This document shows, piece after piece, positions 45,950 through 56,167 of a stretch of DNA of 64,000 nucleotides. Origin of the DNA: Falciphora oryzae (taxonomy: Eukaryota; Ascomycota; Sordariomycetes; Magnaporthales; Magnaporthaceae); NCBI GenBank assembly GCA_000733355.1, contig JNVV01000065.1, forward strand, positions 4,586-68,585. Reading direction: 5' to 3'. The position numbers and the translations under genes were made by a program. How positions within the stretch are numbered: the stretch's first letter is position 1; each line of letters opens with the position of its first letter. The notes under the pieces are model-generated. The model had not been told where the DNA came from and did no database searches. It saw only the letters and a list, made by a program, of their open reading frames with translations.

Positions 45950-46216
45950 GTCCCTCGGTATCAGAGCCTCAAACCGGCACCCCCATGCCAAACTCCAGCT
46001 ACACAAAGGCAGCATGCGCTATGCAGGAAGGATCAAAAAAAAGAAAAGGGAAAGCCGGGCCGTGGGTGTGGGTCTTCTGGGGCTCCGAGATGCCCTTGAA
46101 ATACGCCGTGTTGACCATTGCGAAAGCCCATCTCTCATACCCTCGCAGAGCGTGAACGATGGAGCTTCGCCGCCGTTCGAGCTGGGGCCCGGCCGGCCGC
46201 GAGCATGGAGCAGCGC

Positions 46217-46684
46217 CTACTCGTCGCGCTTCTGGAACCCTTTGGGGTAGGCCTTTTTGACCATGTCCACGACCTCGCCGTACGTCTTGCCCTTGGGCCT
46301 GAGGCTGACCGACTTGGGATCGCTCCTCCTGACGGCCTTGCCCTTCTGCCTGTACGCGTCCTTGACCATCTCCATGTTCTTGCGGATCTGCTCGGGGGTC
46401 GACTGCGGGTCGCGCTTGGCGTTGGGCCGCATATTCCTGGCGGACATGACTACCCTCGCGCGCTTGACGTTGCCCGTGATCTTGTTGAACTTGCTCATCG
46501 CGCTGTTGGCCGTGTCGTAGTTCTTCTTGGCCTGGGCCACGTCGCCCACGATCTTCTTGGCGTCCTTGACGATGTTGGGGTCGCGCTGCTGCAGCTCGGC
46601 CCCTGTCGCTAGGGGCGCCGCGGCGACCTCGAGGACGAGGAGCGCGAGGAGGGCCTGGGTGATGATCCCAATGGAAAATTGCAT
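46217..46684 (-). CDS. Small secreted Lys/Arg-rich protein, function unknown
   Basis: 155 residues, single exon. A clear signal peptide (MQFSIGIITQALLALLVLEV, cleavage near AAA-P) precedes a basic, cysteine-free mature part. It has di-basic sites followed by Asp (QQRDPN, AKRDPQ, QKRDE) that look like Kex2 cuts, and the end is KGFQKRDE. An ATG 80 codons upstream is in frame, but the added residues look like untranslated leader. No domain recognised. Secretion, size and isolation between repeats fit a candidate effector or a processed peptide precursor. That is inference. Confidence 0.7.
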   Translation of the reverse strand: MQFSIGIITQALLALLVLEVAAAPLATGAELQQRDPNIVKDAKKIVGDVAQAKKNYDTANSAMSKFNKITGNVKRARVVMSARNMRPNAKRDPQSTPEQIRKNMEMVKDAYRQKGKAVRRSDPKSVSLRPKGKTYGEVVDMVKKAYPKGFQKRDE

Positions 46685-47252
46685 CTCGTCGGCTGGGGAT
46701 GGATGTGAAGGTGTGGGTGGTGAGGGTGAGAAACAAAAACCTCGATTGGTAGGGCTGGCTGATGGGATTATATATCGAGGATTTTGATGGGAAAAATCGA
46801 TGTGTCGCTTTTGCAACACATGGGCATTCGCGACATCTCTTTCCCTTTTTGGCAACAATTCATGCGTTTGGTCTTGGGTCGCCATCACGATCGGCCGCCG
46901 GGAGTCGTGGTCCACAAATAGCACGCACGCTTCATGATGTGGGGCCGTGCGGCTATTTTCGGTGGCATGGCAGCTTCAGTTTGGTGGTATCGATCCCGGG
47001 GAGCATTAACCTGGGGTCTAGACTTTAAAGATTTGCGGGCATAGATTCGATACCAGTTGAGCCTGGCTCGCCAATGGAATGCAGAGAATTGCGTGTGCAA
47101 AGGCATAGATGCTAATCATTAACACTGCGGCACCTTTGGTGCGCTCCCTCTGTTCTTTGCGTTGCTGCTGGCTAACGACGTGCCCGAGTCTGCCTGGACC
47201 GGCTCGTTTCGCAGGCGATGTTCCCATTCGCGAGTTCACGGACGGCTGACAT
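46685..47252. promoter_or_regulatory. Upstream region of the small secreted-protein gene
   Basis: About 570 bp without a gene. A TATA-like 'tatatatc' lies near 46770, about 85 bp before the start codon. Confidence 0.35.
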
Positions 47253-48267
47253 CTATGATCCATTCGCAGCGTGACAGAACGGTGCTGTGAAGGCCACCCT
47301 GGGCTTCCAGATAGCAGGAGGCCATCTGGGCGAGTCGTGACCCCAGCCTGACTCGAAACAGGATCTTGGCATGTTCACCACTATAAATGTAGGCTTTGAC
47401 AGGGGACCAGGAGCACCTTGCGCGAACAGATCGCCTAATTTTAGCAGATGAAGACCCTCAACCATGGATGACTGTGCTGGCCCCGATCAAATCCATTCCG
47501 GGCAATCGACCTCTAAACTCACCTCTCCCGTCTGCGCTCCTGGATTCACTCCTCAGCCGGTTGGGTGAGCCAGGCCTGACTTTGGCATCTGGTAGAATTA
47601 GTCTTGCGCGATCGCTGGGGTTTGATATGTCGTTTGCGCGGAAAGCCCCGCCGATTCCGCGCTCGACGATACACGAGTCGGTGAACAAGTCGCTGTCCCC
47701 GCTGCCTGCGGGCCCTTTGAGGAGTCCGTCCTTTGTGCCCATGAACGTTGTGCCCTTCCCAACAATAACGTCCGGGAATTGGAGATTGATCGCTATCACT
47801 GGAAATACGCCTTTCGCACTGGTGGCGATGTCGCCCTGGAAGCCATGCGTAGATTACGAGGCCGCTCTGCCTCCATCTTGATGTTCGAATTCTCGAGTGG
47901 CCAAGTCGACTCGTGGCTGATGTCGTCGATTTTGTCGTTTAGGACAATGAATGTGTCTCTGAATTTGCGAGAATCGCCAGCCGACTTAGACCTGTCAAAG
48001 GTTGGACTGACTGATAGTATGTGGTTGGAGAGCATGCTGGATGAAGGGACAAAGAGGGAGGCCGTTAATAGGCCGGAATGTGGGCAACCCAGCTGTCCAA
48101 ATAGAAAGGAAGAGGAACGTACGGCTAAGGCTGTAAATCTGCGAAAACACTGCGATATCAAGAAACCAGAATCTACGATACCCAACGAGACAGTGTGCGG
48201 ACCACTTTCCCATTCTTTCCCGCTGGCCTGGCGGAAACATCCAGGCTTGTTTAGATGACCTCTTCAC
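47253..48267. other. Open frames on both strands, no gene assigned
   Basis: Overlapping open frames exist on both strands: plus 47396-47881 and 47779-48258, minus 47458-47799 and 47796-48185. None has a motif I recognise, and plus and minus frames look equally plausible. It may be a decayed gene or chance. I assign no function. Confidence 0.25.
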
Positions 48268-48405
48268 GCCAGATACCGCTGCATTTAAAGATGGTCTAAT
48301 GTGCTCTACCCTGGTCTAATCCCTCTCGCGCGGGTAATTACCAATCAACCGAAAACGACGGGCGAGAGCGCCAGAACGGTCCCCTGCCAGCACCAACTCC
48401 CGGCT

Positions 48406-48758
48406 TGTTGCGTGGACAACCCCGCTGCTGTTCGAGGTGCTGCTAGAGGACAGGCCGTGCTGGAGGTCACGTGCAGATAAGATAGCAGGTAGCTGGAGTA
48501 GCCAGCTACTGAGGCTATTCGTCTCCCCGTCACGATTACAGGAGGCATATATATAAAAGGAGGGTCCCCTTAAGTAGTAAATAGCTTTTGATTGAGGCTT
48601 CGGCATCAGTCAACCTAAGTTAGCTTTTGGGTATCCCCTAGAGCAAGCAATCAGATGTTGTCTTCTGGACCCTGTCCACCCCTGAGCGACCACTAGAGCT
48701 ACTGTCCAAATCCACCCCTGAGGCGCCCTACCTTAGGAGCAGACCCCTGATTGTAACA
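48406..48758 (+). repeat. LTR fragment related to element 3 LTR
   Basis: The right part, from about 48588, follows the element 3 LTR closely in order (tagctttt/gattgaggc, 'ggcatcagtcaa', 'agttagct', 'caagcaatc', 'ccctaccttaggagca', 'cctgattgtaaca'), and the end at 48758 is firm. The left limit is a guess (first TGTTG). No 5 bp duplication is found. It is not RIP-mutated to the degree seen in the main block. Confidence 0.6.
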
Positions 48759-49013
48759 TAAAAGCATTGCGGGTAAATCCTAAAAAGGGGCCTAAAACCA
48801 AAGGTCGGCTGCGATCCGCGGGCTTCATCGCCGGTGTTTCGCTGCCTTGCTTTATCTACGCGGTAATACACGTGATTGGCCCAGGGTTAATTACATCAGC
48901 GAAACTTTCGCCCTTGATAGAGCGCTACCCTTCCCAATGCGCCTCCCACGGTTGGCGCATCCGGATTGTGCTATTGGGCAGAACGGAAGCGCCAAAAAGG
49001 GCTCTGCATCTTG

Positions 49014-49187
49014 GCTGAAACCCAATAGTGTGCGCAAGGTGGCGGCATAGATACGTTCGTCGGACGGCGAGGCTGGGAGCAAATGGGATCAAAGGCGTCC
49101 TTCTTTGGAACCCAAAGCACCCGTTTCTGGACGCCTGTGATCCCATTTGCTCCCAAAACCTCCACAAACTAAAACATGTGAGGGCCG
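49014..49187. repeat. Hairpin repeat H, copy 2
   Basis: 174 bp copy of 44120-44294. The inverted repeat arms are at about 49074-49100 and 49129-49155. It runs directly into a 5S rRNA-like end at 49190. Confidence 0.75.
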
Positions 49188-49189
49188 AA

Positions 49190-49235
49190 CTAGTACTCAG
49201 GTGGGTGACCACTGGGGAATCCTCGGTGTTGTATG
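49190..49235 (+). pseudogene. 3' end of a 5S rRNA gene
   Basis: 'ctagtactcaggtgggtgac' followed by sequence through 'ggtgttgtatg' is the 3' third of fungal 5S rRNA, including the box C area, and a run of ten T follows as RNA polymerase III terminator. The upstream two thirds are missing and replaced by repeat H. Dispersed 5S genes and pseudogenes are usual in these fungi. Confidence 0.75.
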
Positions 49236-49247
49236 TTTTTTTTTTCC

Positions 49248-49548
49248 CCTTCCTTTTTCGCCACCGCGGCTTCAACGCACTTTCGTGGCACACCTTCGGC
49301 CTACTACTTTGCTATTATCCCCAGTGCTTCCGTTGCGATGGCTGCTAGTCGTGGGGTGGAAACACTGCGTTAGATGCCGTCCCGTTCGAGGTCAAGAGAA
49401 CAGAGGAGCTTGCTTGTTCTTGCGTGAGAGATGGGAGAAAAGGGAAACAATCCTTGTTAGTCTCGCCAATATGTCGAACGCCATGTAGTCTAATCCGCAA
49501 ACACGTTGGAAGACTTTAGCCCGAATGTTGCTGCTGCTGCTGTCCCCT
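49248..49548. other. Spacer before the Nudix gene end
   Basis: 300 bp, nothing recognised. Confidence 0.4.
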
Positions 49549-50685
49549 CTAGCAGCCTTCGCCTCCAGGTGTCAACCTCGCATTCTCATAGCCATAGTAG
49601 CAATCATCTTCGTCGTCCGAGCCCCCCTCTTCCCCACCAATCCGAATCCCACTAGCAGAAAGATCAGCAACCAGTTTGCGCACAACGTCCTTCTCAGCCT
49701 GGAAGCGCAGGGAATCGATAGTGTCGCGCACGCCGTAGGCGCAGACGACGAACTTGTCGTGCTCCTGCAGTTCCGTGTCGATGCCGCCGGCGCGGTCTAG
49801 CTCGTCGAGGTCGAACGTGGCCGCGAACCAGTAGATCGACTTGAGAGTCCCAGGGGTCTGGCTCTGCGGGTCGGGATACCGCACCACTCCGATGAATTCA
49901 TTATTGAAGACGTCTGACGTCACGTCCGTGTCTGGGCTGCAGCGCTGGATGTGGCGGCGGCGGTTTGCTGGGGATGCCTTGCCGCTTGTTGGGGTGGTTT
50001 GTTCCGTGGACGTTGTAGCAGCGCACTCGGTCAAGGGTGACTCGGCACACGTGCTGCTACGACCACTGATGCTACCAGGAGCCGAGCTCCCACCACTCCC
50101 ACTGGCCCCATCCTCATTATGCACCGACGGGGCTTTGGCAGATGCGGGCGGAGTGGGCATATTGCTCTTGTCAACGCCAACGGGAAGCTGCTGCTCCCTA
50201 TGCTGATTCTGTTGCTCTGGGGGCACGGCAGAAGACCTGGTCCAGATTTTAAGGGGCAGGGGCCGGACGCGGACGCCCGACTCCTCAAGGGTCTCGCGCA
50301 GGGCGGCGTCGATGTGGCCCTCGCCGATCTGTTTGCGGCCCTTGGGAAGCTGGGCGATACCGAGCTTCTTGTTGTACAAGCTCAGAATACGGCCGCGGCG
50401 CAGGTCGACGGCAACGGCACCGCACGACACCGTCTGGCGCTCCGAGGGCGTGAAGAACATGGTGCGATCGATCTCGTCCATGTCAAGCCCGCCGTGGTCG
50501 TGGTGGCCGTAGGGCTTGTGATGGTTCTTTGCTAGAGTGGTGGTGGTGCGCGGGGAGTCAAGGGCGGCTTCTTCTGCCGCTGCTGCGTCCGAGTCATCGC
50601 TGGGCGGATGTGAAGGTGGCGTAGTCTGGCAGTTGACGTATGTGTTCTCCTGCGGGTCCAGCAGGATGCGCCGTATTGGCAACAT
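49549..50685 (-). CDS. Nudix hydrolase domain protein
   Basis: 378 residues from the ATG at 50685, single exon. A complete Nudix box occupies about residues 116-138 (G-RKQIG-E-GHIDAAL-RETLEESGV), so the metal-binding Glu residues are all present. Nudix enzymes hydrolyse nucleoside diphosphates linked to another group. The N-terminal 85 residues are low-complexity and His-rich. A long Ser/Thr/Pro-rich insert (about 155-270) splits the Nudix fold, and the C-terminus is acidic. An upstream in-frame ATG (50775) would add 30 residues, but MLPIRRILLDPQ looks like the natural start. The general build matches fungal Nudix proteins related to the diphosphoinositol polyphosphate phosphohydrolase group. 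Substrate not determinable here. Confidence 0.85.
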   Translation of the reverse strand: MLPIRRILLDPQENTYVNCQTTPPSHPPSDDSDAAAAEEAALDSPRTTTTLAKNHHKPYGHHDHGGLDMDEIDRTMFFTPSERQTVSCGAVAVDLRRGRILSLYNKKLGIAQLPKGRKQIGEGHIDAALRETLEESGVRVRPLPLKIWTRSSAVPPEQQNQHREQQLPVGVDKSNMPTPPASAKAPSVHNEDGASGSGGSSAPGSISGRSSTCAESPLTECAATTSTEQTTPTSGKASPANRRRHIQRCSPDTDVTSDVFNNEFIGVVRYPDPQSQTPGTLKSIYWFAATFDLDELDRAGGIDTELQEHDKFVVCAYGVRDTIDSLRFQAEKDVVRKLVADLSASGIRIGGEEGGSDDEDDCYYGYENARLTPGGEGC

Positions 50686-53600
50686 TGTGGATGTATGTGG
50701 TGTATTACTGCTTAACAGCCAATGGTCGGTAATGATGATGGCGCAAGGGCACATAAAAAGCCGGATTGGTTGCACACAGCGAGTGGTGTTGGGCGATACA
50801 CCTTATAGGTGGTTAGTGTGGCGGTTTTGGCAGTTGGCCTAAGGAAGGGAGTATGGGAAGGGGCGAAGGTGGGAGGCGTGGGCTAGGACGATGTTAGTGG
50901 GGACGGCCGTGGGTTTTTATTTCTCTTCTTCTTTCACTTGGGTATTTTTTTTTCCTTAACATACGCTCTATTCTATTTGGGATGCGATGAGGGGTGACAG
51001 CCTGGGACGGGAGGTACGGAGGACGGATGACGGTGAGAAAATATATACCTATTCTGGCAAACCTGCCACGAACCGGTCTAGCCTTCTTACATATGGCCGA
51101 GCTGGCTGGACAGGAGCGGAAGGGTTGTCAAAAAAATAGCCCGTCCCCCTAGGCTGTCACAACGGCGGAGTGGCGTTGCCAGCAGCCAGGTCAAGGGAAC
51201 GGCACGCGCTAGGAAGGCTGGAGAATGGGATGTGATAGACGTATGGCTACCTAGGTCGGTAGACGTGGGCGGGTGAATGGGTAGGTGGTCTGGGCGGACG
51301 GATGCCGTTGACCGGGTATGTCGGCACCCAGGTGTGTGTTCCCCGAGAATGTGTGGTCGAATATGATATGCAAGGGGCCTTGGCTGGGCGGGAGCTGTGT
51401 CTGCTGCCGGCGTGGGCCGCGGTCAAGCGGGAGTCCTGTCGCCTGTCCGATTGGTTTCACCTCTTGGCCGTAGGTACCAAGGTGGACTGGTACCTGACGA
51501 TGCTAGGGAAGGGCCATGGGTTGCGGCAGCAGGGCGACAAATGGTCTTGCGTGCAGGGCGTCTGGAGGAGGAGGGGGAGGGGCGTGTTGCTTGCCTCCTC
51601 GCCGGGTGTGGCTGTCTCGTCCCAGTATTAGAATCCAAGGCCCAAGACTGGCAGACATCCACGAACGGTCTTGCCCAACTGCCGCCGCCCCTTCCTCACC
51701 CCCTCCCCTGTGGGCAAGTCGGCTCGGTGTGTGTATGTGGTGCACCTGTGTATGTATGATTTCTTACCAAGGCATATCTGGGCTGCTGCTGTCTCTCGAG
51801 CAGGAAGGCTGAGGCTCAGGCACTGTGATCAGGTGATTGTCTGGCTGCCCAGGCCAGCCAGCTAGCAGCCGTCTTTCTCAGCTGGCCCTGTTGGCCCGGT
51901 ACAAGCTGGCCGGCATTGGGCCTTTTATTCTCTCCCAAACGTCTGGGTGCTGTCGACGGCTTTAGGTGGAGCCCAAAGGAAGGCAAGACGGTCAAGTGGC
52001 ATCCGCGTGAGAACTAGCGTCCGTCCCCATCCACACGCTTGTGGGTGGTCGTGCAAGGGACGGGGAGGGTAGACACCGAAGGGGAGCCACACACCCATAA
52101 AAAGAGCAGGCAGGGAAGATGCCTGCTCGTAGCGTGCGCTGCGGGACCAGGTCTCGGGCTGATTCCCATTCCCACCTGGACGTGGAAACTCTGGTACCTT
52201 TCACGCGCGTGGTGCGTGCCTGGCTGCGCGGGTACACATGGTATCCGGCATGTAGGTACAGAGGGGCAAGTCTGTCTCGATGGAGGATACACAAGACGTG
52301 TGATTACGTACCCCGTTCGTGTTGCCGGTATTTTGTTCTGTGGTCGAGTGCTGGCTCGGAAAATGGAAGTCGGCGGGCCGCGAATGCCCACCGCACATAA
52401 TATTGGCCGCCTGCTTAAGGTTTGACCAATCCTGTTTTTCCGGGAGCAGGCCATGGACACTGGAGCTGGAAAATCGGGATCCTGCTGGCGTTTCCACGGC
52501 CTGCAGTGGACGGCCCGATCCCCCAAAAAATGCAGGCTCCCTGTCGCGCTCTCCAATCAAGCCGTGCCTTGTCTTGGCCTCGCTCTGGCGGACATGGAGG
52601 GGTGGCGGTGATGTAGAATCGGACCAGTCGGTGAAAAACCTTGATGGGCGCAGCTTCCCGACCGGTGAGCTAGGGAGAGCAGAGCAATGTAAGAAGCCCA
52701 GAGAGAGGGGCGGCTGCTCCTTCCTTTTTTCCCCTTCTTCTTCGTTGCGCCTGCCCGGTGTGCCAGGCCGTCTGTGATGGCGCCTCACCGGTCCATGGGG
52801 TCTCTGCCTGCACGGTTCCGCTTTGGGAGGTTCCGAGGCTTGGGCGTCCCACACCCCACCCACCAAGTGCTGCATCGATTGAATCACCGGAGTCGTATCC
52901 CGTTCGCTCGGTCGGGCCAATAACTCTGGAGAGAGGCTGGCTGGCTGGGGTCAATCCTCCAATCCGAGGAGCCCCGCTCTTAGCCGGCAGACGCTGAAGG
53001 TCGGCAAATCCTGTGCAAAAAAGAAGTACCTGTTTCGTAACGTGGAGCCAGGCTACTGGCTCGGGAAACCTTCAAAGCCATCGTCGTCGTTCTCATCATC
53101 GCCGTGTCCGCGTGTATCTCCCCCGATAGCACACACACGCTGCCCAAAAGCCCAGAATTGCAGCCTCCTTCACCGGCCCGTTGGAAACATGCTCTACGGC
53201 TGGTCGGGCCCCATCGGTGCCTGCCTAGGTCCTTGGGCACTTGGGTGTAACGAGGGTCAAATCGAGGGGCTTGTCGGCCGGCTGAGCGGGAGAGGGCGGT
53301 GAGACCGTGGCCTTCTTCCACGGGCCGATTTCAGTCGACATGGAACCTAGACCAGGGAATCGCACCGCAACCTTGTAGTTGGAGCTTTTCTTGTTTCATG
53401 CCGCTTCTTCGGGTTGCGCCCTTGGGAACGAACGCTCAATCAATCGGACGGGGCCAGCTGGGTTGACATGAGGCCCCTGTCCCTGATGGCTCCCCTGCTG
53501 GAGACGGCAGGCGCTGTCGGTCGCCAGTGGTTCGCACTGCCAGCAGGCCTGCCCTTGCCTGCCACCAGCCACAAACGCACCGGATCAGCTTCCGTCCCCT

Positions 53601-56167
53601 GTTTCCCGCTCGATCTGCCTGCCCGTTTGCCCCACCGCTGGTGCTGTTTCTTGTTCAACGGGAAGCTTGGGCCAGGGCTGTGGCAGCTTGACAACTTCTT
53701 TTTCTTGCACCCTTGTCCATTCGGAAGCTGCTCAGCTGCTTCAACCTCCGATGCGCCCCTTCCACTCCCTAAAAAATCGACAATTCATCACCCAAGAGGC
53801 GTATTTGCAGTATGGGATCCTCGCTTGACCGTCTTACATAAAGGACGTCCCAGCTACCGATGTTCTCCGCTTCGAACCCTGGAAACTCTCATCTGCCGAA
53901 AACAGAACCTTACACTCGCGTGTTCGCCGTGTGCGGGGAGGTGCGATTCTAGTCCCAGCCAAGGATAGCGCCGCCAACGCACACACGCATAGCCATATCG
54001 AGACTGGGAAAACTGGGCTTTTGACGTTACATACCTCCCTCTCTGACTTCCATACCTGGACAAGCTGGGCTGGGCCGGCTGAGTGGCTGGCTCCTTCGAG
54101 CCGATGAGACCCTGCAACGCAAAAAGGTGTGGCCCCCTCGTTGTCGTCTCCCGGTTGGCGGGAAAGTGGCCGGGATGGGTCGAGCCAATCAGGAACAAGC
54201 CGCACACGGACGTCCAGTTATGCCACGAAAATGAGAAACCCCCACACCCTTTAGCCGCCACCCACGAGAACACAACGCTCAGGGACCCAACATATACCTA
54301 CCCAACCTACATGATGCAGGTTACCCTCAGGATACCCTCAGCTAACCCGACCAGGCTCTATGGTGCGTCAGCCTGCATCGAAAGTCTAAGAAGGAGGGTA
54401 TAGGAGCGGGGCAGCCTTCTATAGCTCCTGGGCTTGAGGGAGGGAGATCTGGGACGAGCGCACCACCTTGCTCTTGAAAGGCCTCTCGAGAGCAGGAAAT
54501 GGCCTGTGTGACCGGGTATTGCACCCCCAGGGCTGACCACCCCTATCCCCACAGCCTCTCTTCCCTTCAGCTTCCCTTCTTTTTGCCCCGATCCGTGATC
54601 CCCGTTCCTCAATTCCCATCTCTCTCATCTCCCTTCCTTCATTTCGTCCCTTCGCCTTGTCTGCCATGTACCAGTCTTCTCCTTGGCCACACACAGACAC
54701 ATAACAGCCGAGACAGACTCTCCGGCATTGCCCCAAGCATGCGTGTTGATATTTTCTGTCTACCACCCTAATCCTTTGATCATGAGGTCCTCATGATCAT
54801 GGGACCGACACGCGCCGTTATCCGATAGGCCGTCCAAACTCTCCTTCCTGTCGCTTTGACCTCCTCATTTTCCCTCACGGTAGCCATCGAATAGGGCGGC
54901 GTTATGCGCCGACAGAGGCATGTGCTCCCCCGTTTTGAGAAAGCCGGGCAGGTAGGGGAACTGGGATGTGCCATCGGGAGCTTCGTTTTCGGACCCCCGG
55001 GGTTATGTCACCGCCCAACTCCCTGTGCGTTTCTCTGCTCACCGGTATAGACTACACTCGACGCATACCCACATCAAGAACCGGTGAGTTTCTGCCGTCA
55101 CCAGTCCTCCGTTCCCAAAGTTTCCATCATCTCCGGGCTCGCATATGGATACCGAAACCGCCTGGTGCAGAGATAGGGACGCTACTGGCCGGCTGCTCAC
55201 CAGCCATCTACTGTTAGGAATGTTGCATCCATCCCGCGTCCATGCCCATACCAAACTCCTGTGCGGCTGCGAATTTTACCCACTCCATGTTACGAAACCA
55301 CGCGGGGAAAGTCCCACCCGGATCAGATCGCCCTATTCTTCCGCTTCTTCTTCGCCCCGCCCCGGATTTCCTTTTGTCTCGCTATCCGGATGTCACATCT
55401 CTATTTGTGAACCTTCCGTCCCGTCAGCGTTGCCGCCGGCAACAGGTTTTGACCCCCCTCTTCTAGGGCCTAGGTTTAAGCACGGAGCCCCCACGCGCGG
55501 GGTTGACAACCCGGGTCCCCCGCCCCTCCTCCTCCTCGCACAAGCCTGAATGTCATGCATGCTGTCCGATATCGCGGATGCACGAGAGTCGGGGCCGCTA
55601 ACAGTGATCGAACAGCAAAAAAACAATGGGATAATCCCGGGCATCCCCACACTAGTTAGGTAGATGGGCGGACTGGTAGCGGGATTTAACACCTAGCAGA
55701 ACGGGTGAGAGGGTAAACATAATCCCTCTTTACCCGATCTTGGGTTCCCTTTCTAAGTCTTTTCCTGCGGTACTGTTTGACCCCGCATGCCCCAGGTCGG
55801 TCAACCCCCGCAACGTGGTAGGCTATCCGAAATCCCTTCCATATTATAGAGCAAAGAGACGCAAAGAAATTTCCGTTGCATCCCGACGGTTGAACGGGCA
55901 CACGTAGGGAGGGGGTAATTCCGACAACCGATCCGGGAGGGACCGAGATATAGGCAAGGTTGATGGATACACCCCAAAACCACGCTTGCGTTGGCGAGGG
56001 AGCATCGATCTCGCCCCGCAGGTGCAGCTGGGTTCTGGGCGCCTAAAAAAAAAAAAAAAAAAAGCAACTCGGGTCTTCGGATGAGGAGGAAACACATGGC
56101 CTGGCAGCCATCGCGGGTTCAATAAGTTTTGAAGGAAAAAAAAGAGATGGGATTATGCGATTCTACA
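50686..56167. other. 5.5 kb region without a convincing gene
   Basis: Many open frames of 60-240 codons occur on both strands, as expected in GC-rich DNA, but none shows a domain, a plausible intron pattern or consistent codon use. Visible landmarks are a pyrimidine-rich tract on the plus strand at 54540-54665 (typical of fungal promoters), a 23 bp perfect palindrome at 54777-54799, and an A-run at 56045-56063. No transposon remnant was recognised. A non-coding RNA or a fast-evolving gene with many introns cannot be excluded. Confidence 0.5.
54777..54799. promoter_or_regulatory. 23 bp perfect palindrome
   Basis: Two 11-base arms, TGATCATGAGG and CCTCATGATCA, are separated by a single T. It could be a dimeric protein-binding site or form a small cruciform. 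It lies about 110 bp after a pyrimidine-rich tract. No gene start is evident next to it. Confidence 0.6.

Larger units (their letters stand above)
45310..46060 (+). other. A-rich strand-asymmetric tract, split by a solo LTR
   Basis: Outside the LTR at 45435-45658 the plus strand is mostly A, with G and C and very little T, for over 500 bp. It includes an (AAAAAC)n run at 45911-45949. There is no coding signal on the purine strand. It lies beyond the 3' end of the small secreted-protein gene. Confidence 0.6.

Noticed and set aside
47396..47881. Possible Ulp1-type protease because of a 'GNWRLIAI' stretch
   Set aside because: Only one weak motif. The catalytic His, Asp and Cys context could not be found and the opposite strand is equally open.
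49014..49235. Complete 5S rRNA gene
   Set aside because: Only the last third matches. The 5' part and box A region are absent.
52201..52920. 239-codon minus-strand open frame in the gene-free region
   Set aside because: No domain, no intron logic and irregular composition. A chance frame in GC-rich DNA is the simpler reading.
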